Assembly: GCF_050632385.1 (NCBI RefSeq)
Contig: NZ_CP192599.1
Span: 2,418,001-2,482,000, forward strand
Direction: 5' to 3'
Origin: Humitalea sp050632385
Lineage (GTDB): Bacteria; Pseudomonadota; Alphaproteobacteria; Acetobacterales; Acetobacteraceae
DNA: 64,000 nucleotides
In this document: one piece after another, positions 33,804 to 42,679 of the stretch
Position numbering within the stretch: the stretch's first letter is position 1
Layout: the number at the start of each line of letters is the position of its first letter
The notes under the pieces: generated by a model
Told to the model about the DNA's origin: nothing
The model's input: the letters and a program-made list of their open reading frames with translations, nothing else
The model's database searches: none
Made by a program: the position numbers and the translations under genes

Positions 33804-34538
33804 GATGTTGTTGCACGATCAGGGCATGACCGGGCGATGGAGGCCCTTTGTGCCAAATGCGCCGGCGCCATCAAGGGTCTTTGCCATGCCCTGAACGATG
33901 CCGACCACGCGAAACTCTCCGCCGCGGCGACTTCGATCCGATTGCCCGCCCGCAGTGCCGTCTTCCGCGAAGGCGACCAGGCGCGGGCGGTCTTCACCCT
34001 GGTCGATGGCGCGGCCAAGCTGCTGCGGGCGATGCCCGATGGACGGCAGCAGATCATCGGCTTCCGCTTTCCGGGCGACCTGATCGGCTATACCTCACGC
34101 GACCGCTATCCCTTTGATGCCGAACTGGTCGCGGACGCCACCGTCTGCCGGCTGGACCGGGTCAAGCTGGAGGAGATGAGCCGCGGCTGTTCGTCGATGT
34201 CGCATCGCCTGCTGGAATTGTGCGCCGAGGATCTGGCGGCGGCGCAGGACCAGTTGGGGGCCATGGCGCATCGCAGCGCGGAGGGCCGGGTCGCGACCTT
34301 CCTGTTGATGCTCTACGCATCCGCACGCCGCAACGGCGCCACCGGGCGGCCGCTGTCGCTGCCGATGACGCGGACGGATATCGGCGATTACCTGGGGCTG
34401 ACGATCGAAAGCGTCAGCCGCGTCTTCGCATCGCTGCGCCGGGCGGGGCTGCTGGAGGAACCGAGTCGCGGCAGCCTGGTGCTGACCAACCTGCCGGCGC
34501 TGGAAGCCCTGGCCGAGGCGGACGGCGCGGCGGCCTGA
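33801..34538 (+). CDS. fnrL: FnrL-type Crp/Fnr transcriptional regulator, oxygen-sensing
   Basis: 245 residues. A Cys cluster at the N-terminus (C17-x2-C20-x7-C28 in LCAKCAGAIKGLC) plus C116 in ADATVCRLDR is the four-Cys set of FNR that holds an oxygen-labile [4Fe-4S] cluster. The cNMP-binding-fold core and dimer helix follow (PDGRQQIIGFRFPGDLIGYT). The HTH recognition helix has ESVSRVF, the FNR E-x2-SR reading of TTGAT half-sites. A perfect TTGAT-N4-ATCAA site in the ccoN-DUF2189 gap is the likely target. Sits convergent to the end of the cco cluster. Confidence 0.9.
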   Translation: MDVVARSGHDRAMEALCAKCAGAIKGLCHALNDADHAKLSAAATSIRLPARSAVFREGDQARAVFTLVDGAAKLLRAMPDGRQQIIGFRFPGDLIGYTSRDRYPFDAELVADATVCRLDRVKLEEMSRGCSSMSHRLLELCAEDLAAAQDQLGAMAHRSAEGRVATFLLMLYASARRNGATGRPLSLPMTRTDIGDYLGLTIESVSRVFASLRRAGLLEEPSRGSLVLTNLPALEALAEADGAAA

Positions 34539-34551
34539 CACCCCCGACGCG

Positions 34552-34734
34552 TCAATGCGCCGCGTCCTGTTCGTCGAAATGCCGCTTCACGCAGCCGAAG
34601 GCGAAAAGCACGCCAAAGGCGAACAACCCCAGGCCAAACACCTGGAGGTAGTCGTGCGCCATGGCGGCGGCCGCCAGCCCGACCAGCGCGATGATCCCGG
34701 ACAGGATCAGGAAGAAGATGCGGCTGGAGGTCAT
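34552..34734 (-). CDS. Small membrane protein downstream of ccoS
   Basis: 60 residues: MTSSRIFFLILSGIIALVGL, then AAAAMAHDYLQVFGLGLFAF and GVLFAFGCVKRHFDEQDAAH. Two hydrophobic segments are separated by a short loop. The start (ATGA) overlaps the ccoS stop, so it is translationally coupled as the ninth gene of the oxidase cluster. I do not recognise a named family. Its location argues for a role in oxidase assembly or stability. Confidence 0.65.
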   Translation of the reverse strand: MTSSRIFFLILSGIIALVGLAAAAMAHDYLQVFGLGLFAFGVLFAFGCVKRHFDEQDAAH

Positions 34735-34904
34735 GGCGGGGTCTGCCTTGGTGGGGTGTTGTTGGGTGGGTCGTCGAACAGGATGCGGGACGCGGCGCCG
34801 TCCAGGTCGTCGTATTGGCCGGAGCGCAACGCCCACAGGAAGCCGCCAAGGCCGATCAGCCCAAGCAGCAGGGCCACGGGCACCAGGATGATCAGCGCGT
34901 CCAT
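34731..34904 (-). CDS. ccoS: cbb3 oxidase maturation protein CcoS
   Basis: 57 residues: MDALIILVPVALLLGLIGLG, then GFLWALRSGQYDDLDGAASRIL. One N-terminal membrane helix and the GQYDDLDGAA(S/R)RIL motif are characteristic of CcoS, a factor for haem/copper insertion in the cbb3 oxidase. Its start lies inside the 3' end of ccoI and its stop overlaps the next small ORF. Confidence 0.88.
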   Translation of the reverse strand: MDALIILVPVALLLGLIGLGGFLWALRSGQYDDLDGAASRILFDDPPNNTPPRQTPP

Positions 34905-37264
34905 GGCGCCCCCGCATCTTCGGCACGTTGCATGTGTCCCGCGCCTTCGGCGCGCAGGGCATTCAGGATCACGAGGATCGAAGAACTGGCCATGACGGCC
35001 GCGGCCCCGACCGGCGTCAGCAGGCCGAGCACGGCGGTCGGCACGGCGACCAGGTTGTAGGCCAGACTGAAGCCGATGTTTTGCCGCGCCAGGGACTGGG
35101 CCCGGCGGGCGGCGCGGATGGCGGCGGGCAGCGCCATCAGCGCGTCGCCGCGCAACACGATATCGGCGGCACCTTGCGCCAAATCCTGCGCGCCCGGGGC
35201 GGCGGCGGCGGCATGGGCCAGCGCGAGGGCTCCCGCGTCGTTGATGCCATCGCCGACCATCAGCGCACGATGGCCGGCGTCGCGCAGTGCCGCGATGCGG
35301 GCGATCTTGGCGGCGGGTAGCGCGCCGGCGGTCCAGTCGGCGATCCCGGCCTCGGCGGCGATGGCGGCGACGGCGCCCGGCCCATCGCCCGACAGGATTT
35401 CGACACGCAGGCCCAGGTCGCGCAATGCGGCGACCGCCGCCACGGCATCGGGGCGCAGCGCGTCGGCGAAGCGGAAGGCGACGGCCGCCCCGCCATCCCG
35501 CGCGAACCAGAGCGTCGGCCAGGCGGTATCGTCCACGACGCCGCAGAAGGCCGCGCTGCCCAGGCGATCGCCACCGGCCGCCATCCCCTGCCCCGGATGT
35601 TCCACCGTATCGGCTTGGAGCGGCGCCTCCGGGCAGGCCAGCGCCAGGGCGCGCGCCAAGGGGTGCCGGCTGCCGTGGGACAGCGCCGCCGCAGCCCGCA
35701 GATCATCGGCCGTCCAATCGCCGGGGCGCAGCACCGGGCGGCCGAGGGTCAAGGTGCCGGTCTTGTCCAGCACGACGCGATCGACCGCGGCCAGACGTTC
35801 CAGCGCGGTCGGCGAGGCGACCAGCACGCCCCGGCGGAACAGCGCACCCACGGTCACGACCTGTACCGCCGGCACGGCGATGGCCAGGCCACAGGGGCAG
35901 GTTACGATCAGCGCGCCCACGGCCGGCACCAGCGCCGCCTGCCAGCCAAGCCCCATCCCGAGCCACCAGCCGAGGAAGGTCGCTACCGCCACCACCATCA
36001 CCGCCGGCACGTAGAAGCCGACCGCGCGATCGGCCAGGGTGACGAAGCGCCCGCGCGCCTGGGCCGCGTGGTCCAGCAACCGCCCGATCGCGGCCAGCGA
36101 CCCATCGGCCGCCGCGGCCGTCACCCGCAGCACGGCCGGCCCGCCCATGTTCACCGCGCCGGCGGCCACGGCGCCGCCGATGGCGATCCCGCGCGGCAGG
36201 CTTTCGCCGGTGGTCGCCGACAGGTCGAAGAGGCCGGGCGCCTCCTCGATGATCGCGTCCAGCCGCAGGCGTTCGCCGCTGCCGACCAAAATGCGGTCGC
36301 CGGCAAGGATTTCGGCGACCGGGATGTCGCGTAGCGTGCCATCGGGGCCGAGGCGACGGACCGTGCCCTCCTGCAGCGCCAGCAATTCCGCGACCGCCCT
36401 GCCCGCCCGCCCGCGTGCCGTGCGATCCAGGAGGCGCCCGGCCAGCAGCAGCGCCAGCAAGGTCGTCGCCCCGTCGAACCAGGTGTAAGGGCCGAGCCGG
36501 ATCGCCTCCGACAGCGACATCGCCGCCGTCGCCAGCACGGCCAGGCTAATGGCGACATCCATGTTGACCCGCCGTGCGCAAAGCGCCGCCCAGGCGGAGC
36601 GGTAGAAGGGCAGCCCGGCGAAGGCGATGGTCGGCAGGCCGATCAGCGCCGCCAGCCAATGCATCAGCCCGCGCGTCTGTTCCCCCATGTCCACGCCGAA
36701 CCAGACGGCGGAGGACACCAGCATCACATTCATCGCACCGAAGGCGGCGATGCCGAGGGCCCGTGCGAGCGACCGGGTCTCCGCTTCGTCGGCGGCGCGC
36801 AGGCAGGCGGGGGTGAAGGGCACGGCGCGAAAGCCGAGGCGGCCGAGCAGGGCCGCGAAATCCTCGGCCCGCGCGCGGTCGCCGTGCCAGCGCAGAGCCA
36901 GGCGGCGGGTGGTCAGGGCGGCGCGGGCGCCGATGACATCAGGCTCGGCGCCCAGGGCCTGTTCGACCAGCCAGACACAGGCGCCGCAATGCAGGCCGGA
37001 GACCATCAGATCCAGGCGCCAGCCCGCGCCATCGGGTTCGGCGGCGGCGGCCAGCGATACGGGGGGCGCCGTGTCCGGGCGCAGCACGCCATCCGGCACG
37101 GTATTGCGGCGGTAGAAGGCGTCGAGGCCGAGCCCCGCGACCAAGCCCTGCGCCGCCTCGCAGCCGGCGCAGCAGAATGCAGCGGGCGGCAGGACGGGCA
37201 GGCCGCAATGCAGGCAGCCGCGCGCGCTGGCGGGCACCGGGCCAGGCGCGACGCGGCCGATCAT
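34892..37264 (-). CDS. ccoI: cbb3-type copper P-type ATPase CcoI (FixI)
   Basis: 790 residues from the ATG at 37264. The N-terminus has Cys motifs (CLHCGLPVLPPAAFCCAGC then an HMA-like domain with the GLHCGACVWLVEQAL motif). The P1B-ATPase core follows: metal-site CPC in TCPCGLAIAVPAVQVVTVGA, phosphorylation motif DKTGTL, and VMVGDGINDAGALALAHA. It delivers copper for CcoN biogenesis. It follows CcoH and overlaps ccoS. Confidence 0.92.
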   Translation of the reverse strand: MIGRVAPGPVPASARGCLHCGLPVLPPAAFCCAGCEAAQGLVAGLGLDAFYRRNTVPDGVLRPDTAPPVSLAAAAEPDGAGWRLDLMVSGLHCGACVWLVEQALGAEPDVIGARAALTTRRLALRWHGDRARAEDFAALLGRLGFRAVPFTPACLRAADEAETRSLARALGIAAFGAMNVMLVSSAVWFGVDMGEQTRGLMHWLAALIGLPTIAFAGLPFYRSAWAALCARRVNMDVAISLAVLATAAMSLSEAIRLGPYTWFDGATTLLALLLAGRLLDRTARGRAGRAVAELLALQEGTVRRLGPDGTLRDIPVAEILAGDRILVGSGERLRLDAIIEEAPGLFDLSATTGESLPRGIAIGGAVAAGAVNMGGPAVLRVTAAAADGSLAAIGRLLDHAAQARGRFVTLADRAVGFYVPAVMVVAVATFLGWWLGMGLGWQAALVPAVGALIVTCPCGLAIAVPAVQVVTVGALFRRGVLVASPTALERLAAVDRVVLDKTGTLTLGRPVLRPGDWTADDLRAAAALSHGSRHPLARALALACPEAPLQADTVEHPGQGMAAGGDRLGSAAFCGVVDDTAWPTLWFARDGGAAVAFRFADALRPDAVAAVAALRDLGLRVEILSGDGPGAVAAIAAEAGIADWTAGALPAAKIARIAALRDAGHRALMVGDGINDAGALALAHAAAAAPGAQDLAQGAADIVLRGDALMALPAAIRAARRAQSLARQNIGFSLAYNLVAVPTAVLGLLTPVGAAAVMASSSILVILNALRAEGAGHMQRAEDAGAPWTR

Positions 37265-37266
37265 GC

Positions 37267-37746
37267 TCACGGGGCGATGACCCGCTGGCGGATGTCGAAA
37301 TGCTGGCCGGTGGGATCGGTCAATGTCAGCCGGGCTTCCCACTGGCCGGGGGCGGGCGGGGTGGCCTCGGCGGTCCAGCGGCCCGGGGCGGCGGCGCCGA
37401 AGGCGAGCGGCACCTCCCGCCCATCCAGCGGGCGATGCAGCAGCCCGGTGAGGTGCCCGGGCACGGGAAGGCCCTCGCGGTCGATGACGGTGACGGACAG
37501 GCGGCCGGAGGCCAGGGCGACGCGCCCCGACCAGCCGAGGGCGGCCTGCCGGTCGGCCTCCGCGATCACGGCGTTGTAGCTCCGGCCGAGATCATAGGTC
37601 CGCGGGCGGGTGACGCCGGTGAAGGTGCTGATGGCGGAATAGATCAGGATGCCGTTCACCCCGATGACGATCGCCATCATCCCCACGAAAACCCAGGGGA
37701 TCCAGCCGCCGCGCGCGGGGTCGAAGGGGCGTTTGACCATGCTCAT
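37267..37746 (-). CDS. ccoH: cbb3 assembly protein CcoH/FixH
   Basis: 159 residues beginning MSMVKRPFDPARGGWIPWVF, with one N-terminal membrane helix (VGMMAIVIGVNGILIYSAIS) and a periplasmic domain: YDLGRSYNAVIAEADRQAAL, then GLLHRPLDGREVPL and PGQWEARLTLTDPTGQHFDI. FixH/CcoH interacts with CcoN and CcoI during assembly. It overlaps the ccoG stop (37743-37746). Confidence 0.88.
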   Translation of the reverse strand: MSMVKRPFDPARGGWIPWVFVGMMAIVIGVNGILIYSAISTFTGVTRPRTYDLGRSYNAVIAEADRQAALGWSGRVALASGRLSVTVIDREGLPVPGHLTGLLHRPLDGREVPLAFGAAAPGRWTAEATPPAPGQWEARLTLTDPTGQHFDIRQRVIAP

Positions 37747-39227
37747 CGCCGCACCTGTATGGGCCGGGGGCCAAGGAAGACGCTGTCGCCGGAGGCAACC
37801 ACCTTGCCTTGCGCATCCATTAGGCGGAAGCGCAGGCTTTGGCTTTCGGCGATGGCCACGCCTGGCGGGGCGGTGACCAGGGCGCGGAAGGTCGCCACCG
37901 CATCGGGACGGGCCGGCAGCAGCGGGCGGCCGGCGGCGTCGGTTTCGACATCCTGCACCAGCAGGCGCAGCCCGGCCGGGCCGTCGAGCACCAGCGCATA
38001 GACCCCCGCATCCCGCGTCTTGTCGGCGAGCTTCAGCGTGTAGCCATTGCGCACGCCGCCATCCGACAGCAGCACATAGGGCGGCGCACGTTCGGCCAGC
38101 ACCGTCAGCGTCAGTGTCTCCCGCAGCAGGAAGGCGCCGAGCATGATCACCACGACGAACGACAGCACGCCCGCATACATCAACGTGCGCGGCCGCAGCA
38201 GATGCAGGTGCTTCCGCGCCGCCATGCCAGCGTCGAACCGCGCCGGACCCGGCTGGAAACGCGCCGTGGCGGCGGTGCTGGCGGCGAGGTTGGCCAGCGT
38301 CTCGAAGGCGATCAGGCCCTGCGGGCGCTGCACCTTGCCCATCACCTCGTCGCAGGCATCGACGCAGAGGCCGCAACCGATGCATTCCAATTGCTGGCCC
38401 TCGCGGATGTCGATGCCGGTCGGGCAGACATGCACGCAGGCGCCGCAATCGATGCAATCGCCGTGGCCGGCTTCCTTCAGCTTGCCGCGCGGTTCGCCGC
38501 GCCATTCGCGATAGGTGACGACCAGGCTGTCCTGGTCGAGCATCGCCCCCTGGAACCGCGGCCAGGGGCACATGTAGGTGCAGACCTGTTCCCGCGCGAA
38601 GCCGGCCAGCACATAGGTCGTGGCGGTGAACAGCCCGAACCAGAAATAGGTCTGTGCCGAGGCAGCCCCGGTCAGCAATTGCACGACGACCGTCGGCGCA
38701 TCCTGGAAGTACATGATCCAGGCGCCGCCGGTCGCGGCGGCGATGACGATCCAGGCGGCGTGCTTGGCGATGCGCCGCAGCGTGCGGTCGCGTGATGGTG
38801 GCCCCGCGTCGCGCTTGATGCGGGCGTTTCGGTCGCCCTCGATCTGGCGCTCGATCCATAGGAACAGGTCGGTCCAGACCGTCTGCGGGCAGGTGAAGCC
38901 GCACCAGACGCGCCCGAACAGCGATGTCGCGGCGAAGAGTCCGATCGCACCCAGGATCAGGAAGCCGGTGAGGAAGTAGATCTCCTGCGGCCACAACTCG
39001 ATCCAGAAGAAGAACAGCCGGGCATTGGCGATATCGGCCAGCACCGCCTGGTCCGGCACGCCGGGGCCGCGGTCCCAGCGGATCCAGGGCAGGATGTAGT
39101 AGATGCCGAGCAGGACGATCAGCACCACCCACTTGATCGACCGCACCCGGCCCTTCACCGCCCGCGGATAGATCTTCCTGTGCGCGGCGTAGAGCGGCGG
39201 CGGGGTCAGTGCTGCGGTGTCGGGCAT
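37743..39227 (-). CDS. ccoG: cbb3 accessory ferredoxin-like protein CcoG (FixG/RdxA)
   Basis: 494 residues. A membrane part with about five helices (PALTPPPLYAAHRKIYPRAV and on, then IDRKFGWCGFTCPQTVW-type text at GRVWCGFTCPQTVWTDLFLW) is followed by two 4Fe-4S motifs, CIDCGACVHVCPTGIDIREG and CIGCGLCVDACDEVMGK. The C-terminal 170 residues are a periplasmic Ig-like domain. It supports copper reduction or cofactor insertion for the cbb3 oxidase. The terminal codons overlap ccoH. Confidence 0.9.
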   Translation of the reverse strand: MPDTAALTPPPLYAAHRKIYPRAVKGRVRSIKWVVLIVLLGIYYILPWIRWDRGPGVPDQAVLADIANARLFFFWIELWPQEIYFLTGFLILGAIGLFAATSLFGRVWCGFTCPQTVWTDLFLWIERQIEGDRNARIKRDAGPPSRDRTLRRIAKHAAWIVIAAATGGAWIMYFQDAPTVVVQLLTGAASAQTYFWFGLFTATTYVLAGFAREQVCTYMCPWPRFQGAMLDQDSLVVTYREWRGEPRGKLKEAGHGDCIDCGACVHVCPTGIDIREGQQLECIGCGLCVDACDEVMGKVQRPQGLIAFETLANLAASTAATARFQPGPARFDAGMAARKHLHLLRPRTLMYAGVLSFVVVIMLGAFLLRETLTLTVLAERAPPYVLLSDGGVRNGYTLKLADKTRDAGVYALVLDGPAGLRLLVQDVETDAAGRPLLPARPDAVATFRALVTAPPGVAIAESQSLRFRLMDAQGKVVASGDSVFLGPRPIQVRR

Positions 39228-39236
39228 GACCGCTGC

Positions 39237-40097
39237 CTAGCGCTCCCCACCACCCAGCGCGTGGACATAGACGGTCAGCATGTTGATCGTCGCGGGATCA
39301 AGGCGCCCGGACCAGGAGGGCATCACCCCGCCGCGCGAAAAGGCGATGCTGCGGGCGATCGAGGCACGGTCGCCGCCATAGAGCCAGATGCGATCCGACA
39401 GGCGCGGCGCGCCCATGTCCTTGTTCCCCTCGCCGGCTTCGCCGTGGCAGGCGACGCAATTCTCGGCGAAGATGGGGGCGCCGCGGGCGGCGGCAGCGGT
39501 GTCGCCGGCCGGCCCCGACAGGGACAGGACGTATTCTGCGACATCGTTGATCTGCGGCCAGGTCAGCCCGGCGGTCGCATAGGCGGGCATGGCCACGCCG
39601 CGCGCATCGGCCTCGCCATTGCGGATCCCGACGCTGATGGTCTGGTGGATGGCATCGAAGCTGCCACCAAAGAGCCAGTCGTCATCCGCCAGGCTGGGGA
39701 AGCCGCCCACCGCCCCCTGCCCGCCCGAGCCATGGCAGCCGGCGCAGTTGGTGGCGAAGGCGATGCGCCCGCCGGCCAGCGCATAGGCGCGCAATTCGGG
39801 ATCGGCCGCGATGGCCGCCGGTGTCGCCGCCCGCATACGCGCCAGCATGGGCGCCGCGCGCGCCTGCTGGGCCGCCATGTCTTCGGAGAAAGCCGCGCGC
39901 GTGGAATAGCCCAGCACGCCACGCACATAGGGCAGCGACGGGTACAGGATCATCCATACCACGGCAAAAGCGATGCTGGCGTAGAGCGTGTAGAGCCACC
40001 ACGACGGCATCGGGGTGTCGAGTTCCTTGATCCCGTCCCATTCATGGCCCGTGGTCGCGGTGCCGCTATGGGCGTCCCTCTCGGGGGTGGTTGCCAT
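39237..40097 (-). CDS. ccoP: cbb3 oxidase diheme cytochrome c subunit CcoP
   Basis: 286 residues. An N-terminal helix (PSWWLYTLYASIAFAVVWMI) anchors two cytochrome c domains with CAGCH (NCAGCHGSGGQG) and CVACH (NCVACHGEAGEGNKDMGAPR) haem sites. The family signature HEWDGIKELDTPMPSWW is present. Accepts electrons from a c-type cytochrome and passes them to CcoO. Ends 9 bp before the ccoG start. Confidence 0.94.
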   Translation of the reverse strand: MATTPERDAHSGTATTGHEWDGIKELDTPMPSWWLYTLYASIAFAVVWMILYPSLPYVRGVLGYSTRAAFSEDMAAQQARAAPMLARMRAATPAAIAADPELRAYALAGGRIAFATNCAGCHGSGGQGAVGGFPSLADDDWLFGGSFDAIHQTISVGIRNGEADARGVAMPAYATAGLTWPQINDVAEYVLSLSGPAGDTAAAARGAPIFAENCVACHGEAGEGNKDMGAPRLSDRIWLYGGDRASIARSIAFSRGGVMPSWSGRLDPATINMLTVYVHALGGGER

Positions 40098-40109
40098 CTG
40101 CGCGGGCTC

Positions 40110-40265
40110 TCAGTTCGGGTCGTTGCGGAAGGGGATCTGGGCGTGGTCGCGCGCGGCTTCGCGCGATCCGGGGCGCATCACCCAGACCAGGATTCCGGTG
40201 AAGAGGATGACGAACCAGACGACCCAGATGGCCGAAAGGATCTCGTGCAGGCGGGCCAGATCCAT
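40110..40265 (-). CDS. ccoQ: cbb3 oxidase small subunit CcoQ
   Basis: 51 residues: MDLARLHEILSAIWVVWFVI followed by LFTGILVWVMRPGSREAARD. One membrane helix and the WVMRPG element is a CcoQ feature. It lies between ccoO and ccoP, where CcoQ always sits. Helps stabilise the complex. Confidence 0.9.
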   Translation of the reverse strand: MDLARLHEILSAIWVVWFVILFTGILVWVMRPGSREAARDHAQIPFRNDPN

Positions 40266-40278
40266 CGCTGGGGACTCC

Positions 40279-41007
40279 TTACGGCTGCCGGATTTGTTCG
40301 GGGGTGACGTCGGAGAAGCGCACCAGGGTGCCGAGCATCTGCAAATAGGCGACCACCGCATCCATCTCCGTCACCTCACGCGGGTTCGCGTCGAACACCC
40401 CCTGGCGGGCGCGCGGGTAGCGGGCGGCGAAGGCGGTGCCGTCGGCCTCCGGATTGGCCTGGGTGCGCAGGTCGGCCATGGCATTGGCGATCATCTCGTC
40501 GCTGTAGGGCACGCCGAGCGTCTGCTGCGCCCGCAGCCGCGCCGCGATCCCGGTCGCATCCAGCGGCCGGTCGAGGAAGGCATAGGGCGGCATGATCGAT
40601 TCCGGCACCAGTTCGCGCGGGCTGCGCAGATGCGCCGCATGCCAGTCGTCGGAGAACTTGCCGCCGACGCGCGCCAGGTCCGGCCCGGTCCGCTTGCTGC
40701 CCCATTGGAAGGGGCGGTCGTACATGCTCTCGGCCGCCAGGCTGAAATGGCCGTAGCGCTCGGCCTCATCACGGAAGGGGCGGATCATCTGGCTGTGGCA
40801 GAGGTAGCAGCCCTCCCGCACATAGATGTCGCGGCCCATGAGTTCGAGCGGGGTGTAGGGGCGGACACCGGCGACACGCTCGATCGTCGTCTCGACCAGG
40901 AACAGCGGCACGATCTGCACCAGACCGCCGATCGAGACGGTGAGCAGGGTGAGGACGGCGAGAAGGATGACGTTCTTCTCGATGGGGGCATGGCTGAAGC
41001 GCTTCAT
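40279..41007 (-). CDS. ccoO: cbb3 oxidase monohaem cytochrome c subunit CcoO
   Basis: 242 residues. N-terminal helix (NVILLAVLTLLTVSIGGLVQ), single haem site CYLCHSQMIRPFRDEAERYG, and the CcoO signatures PYTPLELMGRDIYVREGCYL and RVGGKFSDDWHAAHLRSPRE. It shuttles electrons from CcoP to the binuclear centre of CcoN. Position directly after ccoN is as expected. Confidence 0.94.
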   Translation of the reverse strand: MKRFSHAPIEKNVILLAVLTLLTVSIGGLVQIVPLFLVETTIERVAGVRPYTPLELMGRDIYVREGCYLCHSQMIRPFRDEAERYGHFSLAAESMYDRPFQWGSKRTGPDLARVGGKFSDDWHAAHLRSPRELVPESIMPPYAFLDRPLDATGIAARLRAQQTLGVPYSDEMIANAMADLRTQANPEADGTAFAARYPRARQGVFDANPREVTEMDAVVAYLQMLGTLVRFSDVTPEQIRQP

Positions 41008-41017
41008 GACCGTCTCC

Positions 41018-42514
41018 TCACTCAGCCGCGACGGGAATGGCGCCGGCGGGGGCGGCGGCGGCCGGGGCCACCGCGTCCTCCACGGCGGTCACGGTCATGT
41101 ACAAATTGTAGGCCATGATGATCGCACCGGTCAGGAACATCAGCCCGCCCAGCATCCGGATGACGTAGTAGGGGTGCATCGCGGCCACCGTCTCGACGAA
41201 GGAGTATTGCAGGAAGCCGAGCTCGTCATAGGCGCGCCACATCAGCCCCTGCATGATGCCGCTGACCCACATGGCGGTGATGTAGAGGACGATGCCGAGC
41301 GTCGCGATCCAGAAGTGCCAGGCGGCGAGTTTCTCGGAATATAGCCCCTTCTTCCGCCACAGCACCGGGAAGAGCCAGTAGAGTGCGCCGAAGGTGATGA
41401 AGCCGTTCCAGCCCAGCGCGCCGCTGTGCACATGGCCGATGGTCCAGTCGGTGTAGTGCGACAGGCTGTTCACCGCCCGGATCGACATCACCGGGCCTTC
41501 GAAGGTGGACATCGCATAGAAGCCGACGGCGGTGACCGAAAAGCGCAGGCCGGGATCGGTCCGCAGCTTGTCCCAGGCACCCGACAGCGTCATCAGCCCG
41601 TTGATCATGCCGCCCCAGGACGGCATCCACAGCATGATCGAAAACGCCATGCCGAGCGTCTGCGCCCAGTCGGGCAGCGCCGTGTAGTGCAGGTGATGCG
41701 GCCCGGCCCAGATATACAGGAAGATCAGCGACCAGAAGTGCACGATCGACAACCGGTAGGAATAGACCGGGCGCTCCGCCTGCTTCGGGATGAAGTAGTA
41801 CATCATCCCCAGGAAGCCCGCGGTCAGGAAGAAGCCGACCGCATTGTGCCCATACCACCACTGGATCATCGCATCGCGCACGCCGGAGGCGACGCCATAG
41901 GACTTGCCGATGCCATCGCCGACCGGCAGGGCCAGGTTGTTGACGATGTGCAGCATGGCGACGGTGATGATGAAGGCGAGGAAGAACCAGTTCGCCACAT
42001 AGATATGCGGCTCACGCCGCTTCATGATCGTGCCGATGTAGCCGACCAGGTAGGTGACCCAGACGACGGTCAGCCAGAGATCCACATACCACTCAGGCTC
42101 GGCATATTCCTTGCCTTGGGTGACGCCCAGGACGTAGCCGAGGGCGGCGGCGACGATGAAGAAATTGTAGCCCCAGAAGAGGAACCATCCCATCTCCTCG
42201 CCACCGAACAGGCGGGCGCGGCAGGTGCGCTGGACGATGTACAGGCTGGTGCCGATCAGCGCATTGCCGCCGAAGGCGAAGATGACCGCGCTGGTATGGA
42301 CCGGACGCAGCCGGCCGAAGGTGGTCCATTCCAGGTCCAGGTTCAGCAGCGGAAAGGCCAGTTGCGCCGCGATCACCACGCCGACGAGGAAGCCGACGAT
42401 CCCCCAGAACATCGTGGCGATGGCGAAGGCACGGATCGGCGCCTCGACGTCCAGTTCCACGACGGCATGCGCGGGCGCGGTGGTCTGTCCGGTCAGCGCG
42501 GTGCTTGCTGCCAT
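41018..42514 (-). CDS. ccoN: cbb3-type cytochrome c oxidase catalytic subunit CcoN
   Basis: 498 residues from the ATG at 42514 (MAASTALTGQTTAPAHAVVE); an open frame upstream of this has no recognisable coding sequence. Twelve membrane segments with the haem-copper ligand region: RPVHTSAVIFAFGGNALIGT, WWYGHNAVGFFLTAGFLGMM, YIWAGPHHLHYTALPDW, and SHYTDWTIGHVHSGALGWNG. It reduces oxygen with high affinity. First gene of the ccoNOQP-GHIS unit. An FNR box is 94 bases upstream of the start codon. Confidence 0.94.
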   Translation of the reverse strand: MAASTALTGQTTAPAHAVVELDVEAPIRAFAIATMFWGIVGFLVGVVIAAQLAFPLLNLDLEWTTFGRLRPVHTSAVIFAFGGNALIGTSLYIVQRTCRARLFGGEEMGWFLFWGYNFFIVAAALGYVLGVTQGKEYAEPEWYVDLWLTVVWVTYLVGYIGTIMKRREPHIYVANWFFLAFIITVAMLHIVNNLALPVGDGIGKSYGVASGVRDAMIQWWYGHNAVGFFLTAGFLGMMYYFIPKQAERPVYSYRLSIVHFWSLIFLYIWAGPHHLHYTALPDWAQTLGMAFSIMLWMPSWGGMINGLMTLSGAWDKLRTDPGLRFSVTAVGFYAMSTFEGPVMSIRAVNSLSHYTDWTIGHVHSGALGWNGFITFGALYWLFPVLWRKKGLYSEKLAAWHFWIATLGIVLYITAMWVSGIMQGLMWRAYDELGFLQYSFVETVAAMHPYYVIRMLGGLMFLTGAIIMAYNLYMTVTAVEDAVAPAAAAPAGAIPVAAE

Positions 42515-42601
42515 GATGTCTGGGTCTCCGAGGCGGGACCCGCCAGGGAATCCCCCGGCGGGCGTTGCGTTGCAGCATGCGGGGTGGGCATTCTTGCGTC
42601 C

Positions 42602-42615
42602 TTGATCCGGATCAA
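42602..42615. promoter_or_regulatory. FNR/anaerobox binding site (TTGAT-N4-ATCAA)
   Basis: The sequence TTGATCCGGATCAA is a perfect FNR-family palindrome in the 165-bp gap between divergent ccoN (start 42514) and the DUF2189 gene (start 42680). It lies roughly 94 bp from the ccoN start and 71 bp from the other start, so it could activate both. The matching regulator, FnrL, is encoded about 8 kb away. Confidence 0.8.
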
Positions 42616-42679
42616 GGCGCGCATCCGACGTTACGTTTAATTTGTGCCGGACGTGCAGAAATATCGGGGGAAGACGAGC

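Noticed and set aside
39284..39302. TTGAT...ATCAA pair within ccoP
   Set aside because: The spacer is 9 bp, not 4, and the site lies in coding sequence.
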